Source of the DNA: Radicibacter daui
GTDB taxonomy: Bacteria > Pseudomonadota > Alphaproteobacteria > Radicibacterales > Radicibacteraceae
Direction: 5' to 3'
Assembly (NCBI GenBank): GCA_030657355.1
Contig: CP131056.1
Location: 885,001-949,000 of the forward strand
Length of the DNA: 64,000 nucleotides
The stretch's first letter is position 1, and each line of letters opens with the position of its first letter. Shown here in pieces: positions 36,920 to 44,764 of this stretch. Position numbers and translations under genes: made by a program. Below the pieces are notes generated by a model. The model did not search any database and was not told the origin of the DNA. It worked only from the letters and a program-made list of their open reading frames with translations.

Positions 36920-36954
36920 CAGGACATAACGTTTCCTGGGGAGGGGCGGAAGGC

Positions 36955-37302
36955 ATGGCGGTCGAGGTCTATTGCGCGCGGGCCGGGCAATCGCTCAAGC
37001 AGGGTGAGATGTCCACCCTGCCTTACCTTTCCAGCAAGGAAGAGGCGCGATCGGATGCCGAGGCGCGCTGCCGGCGCGATCCCACCATCGCCAAGGTTGC
37101 CTATTACACCATCGCCGAGAGCGGCGATTTTCGCCTCTATTTCACCTACACGAACCCGCGCCCCGTCGTGGCCAGCACCAAACCGCGGGCGGCGGCCAGC
37201 GCCCGGGGCGGGGGAGATTTTGTCGGTGGCAAGCCGGCCTCGCGGCCCCAGGCCGCGCCGCAGGGGCTGTGGAGCCGGCTGAAGGCGCTGTTTGGCGGTT
37301 GA
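36955..37302 (+). CDS. Hypothetical protein, 115 residues
   Basis: A small, basic, soluble protein that I do not recognise. Residues 1-70 form a folded-looking region (SSKEEARSDAEARCRRDPTIAKVAYYTIAESGDF, LYFTYTNPRP). An Ala/Arg/Gly-rich linker follows, ending in a short amphipathic tail GLWSRLKALFGG. GGGGAGGGG lies just before the ATG, and a consensus-like promoter is at 36892-36919, which supports a real gene. It is the first non-Zorya gene on this side of the defence locus. Confidence 0.65.
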   Translation: MAVEVYCARAGQSLKQGEMSTLPYLSSKEEARSDAEARCRRDPTIAKVAYYTIAESGDFRLYFTYTNPRPVVASTKPRAAASARGGGDFVGGKPASRPQAAPQGLWSRLKALFGG

Positions 37303-37473
37303 GGGCGTTTTTCATCACAGCAAAGAGTGAACCAAAGCGCACTCCATGCGCTTTCTCCCTTGACGGTTCATTCGTATAGCCATCACCCTGCTGACTGGAG
37401 ACGGTGTCCGACTTGTGGCTCCATGAGTGTCAGCCCCTTTGTTGTCGCACCGCCTTTTCCGATGGAGAGCGCC

Positions 37474-37590
37474 ATGCAGATTGCCACCATGATCATCGAA
37501 GTCGCCTTTGCCCTGACGGGTGCCGGTTTCATGTTCGTCATGGCGAACCGGGCGCTGAACACCGAGAAGGTGAAAGCCCGCAGAAAATGA
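37474..37590 (+). CDS. 38-residue predicted membrane peptide
   Basis: The peptide MQIATMIIEVAFALTGAGFM...KVKARRK has one hydrophobic segment (residues ~3-25) and a basic tail, so it probably spans the inner membrane once with the C-terminus inside. GGAG sits 7 nt before the ATG at 37474. A longer reading from 37327 has no ribosome site. Its stop overlaps the start of the XRE regulator by four bases (ATGA), implying coupled translation. Function is unknown. Confidence 0.6.
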   Translation: MQIATMIIEVAFALTGAGFMFVMANRALNTEKVKARRK

Positions 37591-37964
37591 CCCCTGGCGG
37601 ATTGAAGCGCTGGCGCAAGTCCCTCGATCTTTCGCAGAAGGACGCAGCGCACGCGCTGGGCCTGAAGCGACGAGTCATCCAGTATTACGAGAAAGGTGAG
37701 CGGGACGGCGACAAGCTGGAGATCCCGCTCTATGTCAGGCTTGCCTGTTACGCCCTGACGGCCGGCGTGCGGGACTATTCCGGTCCGGAAGAGCAGGGCC
37801 GCCGCAAGGAAGCCCGCCAGCCGGAGGTGTCTCCTGTGGCAGAGCCTGCCGCTGAGGCCGAAACTCCGGTGGCTGCCGTGGAAGCGGCGCCAAAAAAACC
37901 GGCGCGCAAGAGCGCCGCCAAATCCCCTGCAAAGAAGGCTGCTCCGGTAGCTGCCGAAGTCTGA
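37587..37964 (+). CDS. XRE-family regulator with histone-H1-like tail
   Basis: A 125-residue protein. Residues ~5-40 are a Cro/CI-type helix-turn-helix (LKRWRKSLDLSQKDAAHALGLKRRVIQYYEKG). Residues ~80-125 form an Ala/Pro/Lys-rich tail with KKPARKS and KSPAKKAAP repeats, like histone H1 or AlgP-type tails that bind DNA without sequence specificity. It is translationally coupled to a 38-residue membrane peptide. Targets are unknown. It is not obviously related to the Zorya operon 1 kb away. Confidence 0.82.
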   Translation: MTPGGLKRWRKSLDLSQKDAAHALGLKRRVIQYYEKGERDGDKLEIPLYVRLACYALTAGVRDYSGPEEQGRRKEARQPEVSPVAEPAAEAETPVAAVEAAPKKPARKSAAKSPAKKAAPVAAEV

Positions 37965-37983
37965 AGACGGCTCCGTCCGACGG

Positions 37984-38427
37984 CTACATCGTGATTTCGT
38001 AGATGATCCAGTCGCGTTCGCTTGCGACTGATCTATAGAGCTGGCGTGCCGTGTCGTTGTCGGCATGGGTACGCCAGTAAAACCGCTTGATGTTCCGCTC
38101 GGCGGCAAGGTCGCGCGAGGCGCCTATCAGGGCTCGGCCTGCGCCGAGCCCACGGGCTTTTTTAGCCACAAACAGATCTTCCAGATAACACATCCCTTCT
38201 ATCGACCAGGTGTTGGGATGAAAGACCAGATGGGCGAAACCGAGGACACCGTCCTCGGCGGTTTCCGCCACAAGCCCAATCATGTCGTCGCGTTCGCGGG
38301 CCGTAAGGCGAGTAAAACAGGTGTCGGTAATCTCGGGTGCTACGCTGGCGTCGCAAAAATCGAGATAACCCTGCCACAGGGGCGCCCAGGCTTGACGGTC
38401 GCGGGCGAGAAGCTGGCGGATGATCAT
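37984..38427 (-). CDS. GNAT-family N-acetyltransferase
   Basis: A 147-residue compact GNAT enzyme that opens MIIRQLLARDRQAW. It has the acetyl-CoA loop LFVAKKARGLGAGRALI (R-G-L-G-A-G) and a C-terminal RFYWRTHADNDTARQLYRSV motif, with the usual Tyr general-acid region. Family members of this type acetylate small amines or polyamines; the substrate here is unknown. It begins 14 bp after the TauE/SafE gene with a GAAGGAG ribosome site inside the gap, so the two share a transcript. Confidence 0.88.
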   Translation of the reverse strand: MIIRQLLARDRQAWAPLWQGYLDFCDASVAPEITDTCFTRLTARERDDMIGLVAETAEDGVLGFAHLVFHPNTWSIEGMCYLEDLFVAKKARGLGAGRALIGASRDLAAERNIKRFYWRTHADNDTARQLYRSVASERDWIIYEITM

Positions 38428-38441
38428 GGACAGGGGCTCCT

Positions 38442-39212
38442 TCAGCCGATGAGCGCGTCGTAGATCAGCTTCACGCCGGCCACGAAGATGCAGGCATAAA
38501 CGACGATATAGAACAGACGTTCCGGCACGCGCTTGTGCAGCCAGATGCCCAGCAGCACGCCCACCGGCGCGATGGGCAGCAGCACCAGCGCCGTCTCCAG
38601 ATTGACGACATTGAGCTGGCCGAGCAGCGCGTAGGGCACCAGCTTCACATAGTTGACGATGGCGAAGAACACAGTGGAGGTGCCGACGAACAGCGTCTTG
38701 TTGAGCCGCTGCGGTGCCAGATAGATGGTCACCGGCACATTGCCGGCATGGGCCAGAAAGCTGGTGAAGCCGGCAACCGTGCCCCAGAACAGGCCAGAGG
38801 GCGTGCCCGGTATCCGCGCCTCCGCCACCTCGCCGCGCTTCAGCCAGCGATAGAGCGTAAACAGCACGGCGATGAGGCCGAGCAGCAGCTTCACCATCTC
38901 CTCGCTCAGATAGCCGGAACTGAGCGCGCCGATGATGATGCCCACAATCGCGGCCGGCGCGAGGATCCACATGCTGCGCCGGTCCCAGCTGTGCCGATAG
39001 CTCCACAGGCCGAACAAATCCATGATGCAGAGCGCCGGCAGCGTGACGGCCGCCGCCGTGGCCGGAGAGACGGTCAGCGACATCAGCGGTACGCCCAGCA
39101 GGCCGAAGCCGCCGCCAAAGCCGCCCTTGCTGATGCCGATGATGAGAAGGGCGATGACAGCGGTCACATAGAACCACGGGTCCGTCATGAGGCCGGGCAG
39201 CAGGTCAGTCAC
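38442..39212 (-). CDS. TauE/SafE-family sulfite/organosulfonate exporter-like permease
   Basis: A 256-residue inner-membrane protein with about eight helices in two internally similar halves. It has the family motif GISKGGFGGGFGLLGVPLMSL near residue 26 and its counterpart SFLAHAGNVPVTIYL. Members export sulfite, sulfoacetate or related anions, but many remain unassigned. The start is a GTG at 39212; an ATG eight codons further in (39188) is possible, and neither has a clear ribosome site. It is co-transcribed with the acetyltransferase. Confidence 0.88.
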   Translation of the reverse strand: MTDLLPGLMTDPWFYVTAVIALLIIGISKGGFGGGFGLLGVPLMSLTVSPATAAAVTLPALCIMDLFGLWSYRHSWDRRSMWILAPAAIVGIIIGALSSGYLSEEMVKLLLGLIAVLFTLYRWLKRGEVAEARIPGTPSGLFWGTVAGFTSFLAHAGNVPVTIYLAPQRLNKTLFVGTSTVFFAIVNYVKLVPYALLGQLNVVNLETALVLLPIAPVGVLLGIWLHKRVPERLFYIVVYACIFVAGVKLIYDALIG

Positions 39213-39274
39213 GTCGGGAATGTCCGGAAAAAGCGCCCTGGGGCGAGGCGGAAAGCGGGGGAGTCAGCCGAAGC

Positions 39275-40042
39275 TCAGCCCATATTGGCGCTTTTGCCAT
39301 AGCTGGCAATGGCTTGCGTGCGCTCCAGCTGCCTTTGCGCTTCCAGCGCCGTCAGGCCGCGTCCGGCGGCTGCGGCAGAAAGCCGGTCTTCCATCGAGGT
39401 GGCGCCGGCCATGCTGCTGGCGCTGTAGAGTGCTGCCAGCGCCGAGGCCTGCTGGGCCCCGCTGGCACCTGCCGTGGAGAGGTTCACGTGACCGGAGACG
39501 GCATAGAATGCACCGTCCGGCCCCAGCGCATAATCATACTGGATCGGGCCGGCATAGGCGCCGGCGAGGGCCTGGTGGGATTCTTCCTCGCTGCGTACGG
39601 CGGCATCGCGTGCGCTGAGCGTGTCGATTGCCTGCTGCTCGGCGCTGCTGGCTGCAGTGTCCGTGTTGGTGCGGCCGCCTGATGCGGATTCGGCACTCTC
39701 CGGGCCGTCCGTTCCGACCTTCCTGTCCGCAGGCGCGCTGCCGGCGGAAATCTGCCCTTCTTTCCTGGTCTGGGTGCCGGGGACCTCCTGCGGAGAGAGT
39801 TGCTGCAACACGGTGATGGTCTGCCGTGCCAGGAGCCCGCCGGGCAGGTGATCGCGTCCTTCGCCCTCGCGGCCGCTTTCGCCGCCGCCTTGGGGCAGGA
39901 CCTGATAGGTCACCTCCGCCTGCACCTGCCCGTTATTTTCCGCCGTGCCCGATTGCGGCAGGGCCCGCACGGAAAGCACCTGGCCGGTAGCACCATTGCC
40001 CCGGCTTCCCGGTATCGTCCCTATGCCGCCGATATCCGCCAT
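39275..40042 (-). CDS. SprA-like / putative metalloprotease-family protein
   Basis: A 255-residue protein with a low-complexity, Gly/Ser/Gln-rich N-terminal two thirds. The conserved-looking C-terminal part reads AYAGPIQYDYALGPDGAFYAVSGHVNL, followed by a helical Ala/Gln-rich tail. That motif resembles the SprA/CJM1_0395 family, annotated as putative metalloproteases. In other members an HxxxH-type motif is usual, and here I see only an altered ESHQALAG stretch before it. Enzymatic activity is therefore doubtful. The gene is divergent from the helical-repeat exported protein. Confidence 0.6.
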   Translation of the reverse strand: MADIGGIGTIPGSRGNGATGQVLSVRALPQSGTAENNGQVQAEVTYQVLPQGGGESGREGEGRDHLPGGLLARQTITVLQQLSPQEVPGTQTRKEGQISAGSAPADRKVGTDGPESAESASGGRTNTDTAASSAEQQAIDTLSARDAAVRSEEESHQALAGAYAGPIQYDYALGPDGAFYAVSGHVNLSTAGASGAQQASALAALYSASSMAGATSMEDRLSAAAAGRGLTALEAQRQLERTQAIASYGKSANMG

Positions 40043-40189
40043 GATGGGCTTATGGTAACGCGCCGGCGCCCGGTCGGGAAACCTGCTTCCGGCACTACCG
40101 CAGCTATGGGTGCAGGCTGGAGGTTGCCCCCTGTCGCGCTGGCGCCTTATGGTGTTGAAATAACTGCATGCTCGGGCGGGGAGGCGCGG

Positions 40190-41677
40190 GTGAAGAGGCT
40201 CAAGGCTTGGCGCGCGCCTGCGGGTGCATTGCTGCTGGTGGCGGTTTCTATCGCCGCCGGACTGCCGCTGCTCGCCTTTTCGCCCCCGGCACAGGCGCAG
40301 AATGAGGATGTGTCGGTACCGCCGCGTGTCCTCCAGGATGTCACCGACGCCATGGTGGCCGATCCGCCGGATTTTGACCGGTTCGGTGCCCTGCTCAAGG
40401 AAGCGCCGCGCGCCTCGGGCGAGCTGGTCTCCCGTGCCATGCTGGTCAGGCCGCAGATGGTCGGGCAGATCACCGATGCCGCCGTCAGAGCCGTGCCGGA
40501 CCAGCTGGACACCGTGCTGCGCCGCCTCGTGCAGGCCGCACCGGACAAGGCCGCCGTCATTGCCCAGGCTGCCGTCAAGGCCTCTCCCTCTTCTGCGACG
40601 CAGGTCTCTGACATCATCGCCAGCATTGATCCCACCGCTGCCATCGGGCTGAAGCGGGTGATCCAGGGTTCTGGAGGCCATACCGGCGGAGGGGCAATGC
40701 CGGGAATGGTTGCGGGCGGTGCAGCCGCTGCCGGTCCGGTCCAGTCGGCGGTGCCGGCCCTCGTCTATGCCGAAGCCCGCGCCGGCGGAGAGCCGCGCGA
40801 GCAGGCCCGCCGCATCGGCGACGGTGTTTCCGCCATCATCGCCGCCAGCGTGCACGAGCAGCCGCAGCTTGCCGACAACATCATCTCGCTGGGGCTTGAG
40901 GCGCTGGTAAGTTCCGCCCGCTCGCTGGAGCCGCGTACCGGTTCGCTGGTACTGGGGCAGGTGCCGGTGCTGGTTGCCTATCGCATCATCGGCAGCCGGG
41001 CGCAGGCCACGCCGCAGAGCGCCACCAGCGCCGGGGTTGTCGCCGGCGCCATCGTGCGCGCCTTGCCGGATGCCCTGCCCACGCTGGTGCAGGCCTCGGT
41101 CGAGGCGAGTGCCGAAGGGTTGCTGCAGTCGGTCGCCGATACTGCCACCTATCGCAACCTCCTGAGCCGGTCGATGGTCGATATCGCCGGCGAGGTATCG
41201 CTCTACCAGCCCACCCGCGGGGCGACACTGGCGCAGATCATGTTGCAGTCCGCGCAGATGGCAACGCTGCGCAGCCGGCCCGCCGCGACCCAGGGGTTGG
41301 TCGAGGTGCTTGCCCCGCCGCTAGCGGTGGCACTGGTCAGCAGTGCATCGCAGGTGCCGGGCGCGGGCGACCCGGCCCGCATGGCCGGTGACGTGATGGC
41401 CGCTATTGCCCGCCTCTCGCCGGCCAGTGCCACGCAGGTCACCGCGTCCCTGCTGGCCAAGGTGCCGACAGCCGGGCCGCAGGGGCAGGCGCTTGCTCGC
41501 GCCATGGCCGGGGCTCTGGTGGCGTCCGCCGGCGCGGTGGATCCCAAACTCGTCGGGCCGGTCACCACGGCGGCTCGCCAGCAGGTGCCGCATTTCGACA
41601 GCCCCGATGCGCGGTATGTCGCCACACCCTATTCCACTGGCGAACTTTCCCGGCCTGATTTCGGACCGGGCAATTGA
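40190..41677 (+). CDS. Exported alpha-helical repeat protein, function unknown
   Basis: A 495-residue protein with a signal peptide (KRLKAWRAPAGALLLVAVS..., cleavage near AQA at ~36). Mature residues consist of many ~30-40-residue helical units rich in Ala, Val, Ser and Gln, with recurring patterns such as LVQAAPDKAAVIAQAAVKASP and ATQVSDIIASI, suggesting a HEAT-like solenoid. I do not recognise the family. The start is a GTG at 40190 placed 5 nt after GGGGAGGC; earlier in-frame starts would lack an N-terminal signal. It ends in a four-base overlap with an alternative start of the SPOR protein, so both probably work in the cell envelope. Confidence 0.72.
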   Translation: MKRLKAWRAPAGALLLVAVSIAAGLPLLAFSPPAQAQNEDVSVPPRVLQDVTDAMVADPPDFDRFGALLKEAPRASGELVSRAMLVRPQMVGQITDAAVRAVPDQLDTVLRRLVQAAPDKAAVIAQAAVKASPSSATQVSDIIASIDPTAAIGLKRVIQGSGGHTGGGAMPGMVAGGAAAAGPVQSAVPALVYAEARAGGEPREQARRIGDGVSAIIAASVHEQPQLADNIISLGLEALVSSARSLEPRTGSLVLGQVPVLVAYRIIGSRAQATPQSATSAGVVAGAIVRALPDALPTLVQASVEASAEGLLQSVADTATYRNLLSRSMVDIAGEVSLYQPTRGATLAQIMLQSAQMATLRSRPAATQGLVEVLAPPLAVALVSSASQVPGAGDPARMAGDVMAAIARLSPASATQVTASLLAKVPTAGPQGQALARAMAGALVASAGAVDPKLVGPVTTAARQQVPHFDSPDARYVATPYSTGELSRPDFGPGN

Positions 41678-41742
41678 TGGCAGCGCCGGCATCCGGCACC
41701 ATCGGCCCCGCCGGAAACGAGCCAGAGACGCGGAACGGATCC

Positions 41743-42963
41743 ATGTTGTCAAAGCGGTTCACGATTGTTGCGCTTGCCCTGCTGGGGCTGGCGGCGGTGC
41801 TGCCTGCCGCCGCACGGGCAGCGGGGCAGGCGATCACCGGCACCTCGCCGCCGGAAATCGCCTCGGTGCTGGCGCCGCGCCCGGCCGGCGAGAATATCCG
41901 CCTGTTTGATTTTTTTGCCGCCAACGCCGTGGCCTGGGTGCCGTTCAACGGAACCGATCTGCAACTGCTGCAGGGGGGCTCCGCCGATGTGGCCGTAGGC
42001 CGGATGCTGGCGCGGGAGCCGCTGCCTGACCGTGCCGGTCTCAATGCCGGTGTGCGCGCCCGGCTGCGCCGGCTCGATGCCGGCATGCTGCAGGGCAAGC
42101 CGGTCCGTATCACCATCCGCGCCATGGCCGACCCGAAGAACCCGGCGCAGGCCTTTGCCGTCTCGCTCGCCAACGCGGAGGCCGAGACGCCCTGGACCAG
42201 CTTTTCTCCGGGTCCGGAGATGCGCGACTTTTCCTACACCGTGACCTTTCCCGACGAGCAGCTCTTTACCCGCATCGCTTCGGTCGGCATCTGGCCGGAT
42301 GTCGACGGGCGCGGGCATGGCATTCTGGTGGATTATGTAACAGTCGAGCCGGCAGAGGAGGGGGCGCCAACTGCCGAAGCTTCTCCGGTGCCGGCGGCGC
42401 CTGTTGCGCTGCCGGAGCCTCCGGCACCGGCAATGCCGGCCCCCCCGCCCACTCCCGGGCCTGAGGTTGCTGCCGCCGAGCCGCCGCCGTCACCCGCTCC
42501 GGAACCGGCACCCGCCGCGAAACCGGTAACCGTTCTGGCCCCGGCCCCTGTCCCTGCCCTAGCCCCGGCCCCTGTAGCCAAGGCCGTGCCGAAAACCCCG
42601 GCTCCAGCAGCTGCGCCGGCTCCGGCCGCACCGGCGCGCCAGGACATAGAACCGGAGACGGTCTACATCCCGCCGCGCCCGGCAGATGCCGGGCAGTGGG
42701 TGGCGCATCTGGCCTCCTATCTGGAGCCGCAGCGAGCCCTTGTCGGGTGGAAGGAGATTGTCGGCCGTGCTCCCTCGGCCTTTGCCGGCCATCAGCCGTT
42801 CCTCAGCAGCGTCGTCATTGCCGGCGGCAAGCAACGGATCAGGCTCTCTGCCGCACCCTTTGCCGATCAGGCCGCCGTCGATGCCTTCTGCCAGCGCCTT
42901 GCCAAGGCCTGGCCCTCCTGCGAAGCACTGCTGGTGCCGCCGCAGGATGTCGTGAAACCGTAA
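41743..42963 (+). CDS. Exported SPOR-domain protein
   Basis: A 406-residue envelope protein. Residues 1-28 are a signal peptide (MLSKRFTIVALALLGLAAV, ends ARA). Residues ~30-200 are an unrecognised globular domain. About 205-305 is a Pro/Ala-rich spacer, and ~315-400 a SPOR-like domain (VAHLASYLEPQRALVGWKEIVGRAPSAF, then AAPFADQAAVDAFCQRLAKAWPSCEALL). SPOR domains bind denuded glycan strands at division sites. A start at 41677, overlapping the previous stop, would hide the signal peptide behind 22 residues; coupling may still occur there. The partner is the helical repeat protein upstream. Confidence 0.78.
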   Translation: MLSKRFTIVALALLGLAAVLPAAARAAGQAITGTSPPEIASVLAPRPAGENIRLFDFFAANAVAWVPFNGTDLQLLQGGSADVAVGRMLAREPLPDRAGLNAGVRARLRRLDAGMLQGKPVRITIRAMADPKNPAQAFAVSLANAEAETPWTSFSPGPEMRDFSYTVTFPDEQLFTRIASVGIWPDVDGRGHGILVDYVTVEPAEEGAPTAEASPVPAAPVALPEPPAPAMPAPPPTPGPEVAAAEPPPSPAPEPAPAAKPVTVLAPAPVPALAPAPVAKAVPKTPAPAAAPAPAAPARQDIEPETVYIPPRPADAGQWVAHLASYLEPQRALVGWKEIVGRAPSAFAGHQPFLSSVVIAGGKQRIRLSAAPFADQAAVDAFCQRLAKAWPSCEALLVPPQDVVKP

Positions 42964-42967
42964 GAGC

Positions 42968-43954
42968 CTAGATCCCGGCGCGGGCCAGAAGGGCGTCGAA
43001 ACCGGCCAGCACGTCAGCCCGGATGGCGTCCTTTTCCATCAACAGTTCGTGCTCACCGGGGTGGTGACTAAGCCCGGCCTTGAGCAGCGCGGCGAGAGCC
43101 GTGTGGGTGCCGGCGGGGACGACCCTGTCCGCCGGTGCGCTGAAGATATGGAGGGGAAGGCGCGGGGCCTCGGGCGCCCTTTTTCGTACCGCCGCCATGG
43201 AACGGAAGGCCGCCTCCAGCCAGCCCCATGTCACGCCGCCCGTCCGCAGCGCCGTATGGGCAAGCAGCAGGCTCCGGGCCCGCTCGTACCGGTCCCGGTC
43301 GCTGGTCACCACGTTTGCATCAAAAGCATCGGCCGCCGGATCGCTGTCATGCTGGCCGGGGGCATAGGCCTCGGCAAAACCGAGCCGGCAGGCGAGGCTG
43401 GCAAACATGGCGGCAAGGCCTTGCGGCAAAGGGCCGACATTGATGCCGCTCATCGGGCTCACCAGACCCGCCGCCGCAACTTCCAACCGGGTTTCGCCCA
43501 ACCAGCGCAGTGCGATGTTGCCGCCCATCGAGTGAGCCAGCACCACCCTTGGAACCGCCACAGCGGCAAGGCGTGGCTCCAGTGTGCGCATCACCGCCAC
43601 GCATTCGCCGATGTCGTTCAGGTGTCCGCGCTGCGGGTGCGTCGCGGCGACGGGGGTAGAAAGGGCCTGGCCGGGCCAGTCCGGGGCCAGGACGTAAAAG
43701 CCGCGCGCCGTCAGCTCCGACGCCACTTCGGCATATTTCTCTACGAACTCCGCGCGCCCCTGAAACAGCAGGCAAACTCCGCGCGCGGAGTTTCCATCAC
43801 CCTCCTGCGGCGCCCAGCAGGCAAGGCGTACTCGCCGGCCTGCGGATTGGTCGAGCCAGCAGGCGCGGGCAGCCGGAAAGATATCCGGCGCCAGATAGGG
43901 CGCAGCCGGGAGAGTAGTAAGTCCAAGGGATTGCTCGAAGATTGTCTCTGGCAT
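42968..43954 (-). CDS. Alpha/beta hydrolase, lysophospholipase (PldB) type
   Basis: A 328-residue serine hydrolase. The oxyanion-strand region is GVCLLFQGRAEFVEKY, the nucleophile elbow VLAHSMGGNIALRW (Ser in HSMGG), and the late Asp/His region HIFSAPADRVVPAGTH with GEHELLMEKD near the end. These are the marks of the PldB/monoacylglycerol-lipase group, which releases fatty acids from lysophospholipids or monoglycerides. No signal peptide is seen, so it should act in the cytoplasm. It converges with the SPOR gene and diverges from a response regulator. Confidence 0.9.
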   Translation of the reverse strand: MPETIFEQSLGLTTLPAAPYLAPDIFPAARACWLDQSAGRRVRLACWAPQEGDGNSARGVCLLFQGRAEFVEKYAEVASELTARGFYVLAPDWPGQALSTPVAATHPQRGHLNDIGECVAVMRTLEPRLAAVAVPRVVLAHSMGGNIALRWLGETRLEVAAAGLVSPMSGINVGPLPQGLAAMFASLACRLGFAEAYAPGQHDSDPAADAFDANVVTSDRDRYERARSLLLAHTALRTGGVTWGWLEAAFRSMAAVRKRAPEAPRLPLHIFSAPADRVVPAGTHTALAALLKAGLSHHPGEHELLMEKDAIRADVLAGFDALLARAGI

Positions 43955-44032
43955 CGCGTACCGCGGTCATGGCGTTGCGCATGCAAACATGATAGCTCTA
44001 TTTCCGGGTGAGGTATCAAGCGGGGCAAGACA

Positions 44033-44698
44033 ATGCGCGTGTTACTGGCCGACGATCACGATCTCGTTCGTGATGCCCTCAAGGATTATGTCGAGCGGCT
44101 CGATCCGAGCATTACCGTTATGACCTGCAGTTCTCTTGGCGAGGCGATGGAGCGCGTCAACGATCTGGGAACCGGCGTCGATGTCGATCTCGATCTTGTC
44201 CTGCTCGATCTCAACATGCCGGGGATGGACGGGCTCACGGGGCTTGAGCGGATGATCGACCGCCTGCCCGATACGCCGGTCTGTCTCATCTCGGGCAGCA
44301 TGTCGCGCAAGGACGTGATGCGGGCGCTCGATCTGGGTGCCGCCGGCTTCCTGCCCAAGACGCTCTCCGGCAAGGCGCTGCTCAATGCGCTGCGCCTCAT
44401 TATCAGCGGCGAGGTTTTTGTTCCGGCCACGGTGGTGGCGGGCGGCGTGGAAGGCACGCGGGCCGACATCCCGACCGACGAGATCGTCCCGGCACCGGAG
44501 ACGCTGGCACTGACTCCGCGCGAGCGTGAGGTGCTGTCGCATCTGGCCAAGGGCTGGTCCAACAAGGAAATTGCCCGGGCGCTCGATCTGCAGGAAGTGA
44601 CGATCAAGCTTCATGTCCGCGGCGTTTTCCGCAAGCTCGAGGTGCGCAACCGCACCCAGGCCGCCCGCAAGGCGGCCGATCTTGGACTTGTCGACTGA
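44033..44698 (+). CDS. NarL/LuxR-type response regulator
   Basis: A 221-residue two-domain regulator. The receiver domain (1-125) has acidic D7/D8, phospho-acceptor D59 (VLLDLNMPG), a Ser in LISGS and the invariant Lys in FLPKTLSG. The output is a LuxR helix-turn-helix, LTPREREVLSHLAKGWSNKEIARALDLQEVTIKLHVRGVFRKL. A hybrid histidine kinase follows 66 bp downstream on the same strand and is its likely partner, but that kinase has its own receiver, so the flow could be more complex. Target genes are unknown. Confidence 0.93.
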   Translation: MRVLLADDHDLVRDALKDYVERLDPSITVMTCSSLGEAMERVNDLGTGVDVDLDLVLLDLNMPGMDGLTGLERMIDRLPDTPVCLISGSMSRKDVMRALDLGAAGFLPKTLSGKALLNALRLIISGEVFVPATVVAGGVEGTRADIPTDEIVPAPETLALTPREREVLSHLAKGWSNKEIARALDLQEVTIKLHVRGVFRKLEVRNRTQAARKAADLGLVD

Positions 44699-44764
44699 CG
44701 GCGCACCCGTCCTGAGGGCCGGCCGGGACTTCCGGCCGGTCGCCTGCTGGCCGGAATCACGGCG

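Noticed and set aside
36785-37282. 165-codon frame overlapping the 115-residue hypothetical gene
   Set aside because: The alternative frame at 36955 has a promoter, a strong ribosome site and a more protein-like composition; this one is Arg/Pro-rich in its second half.
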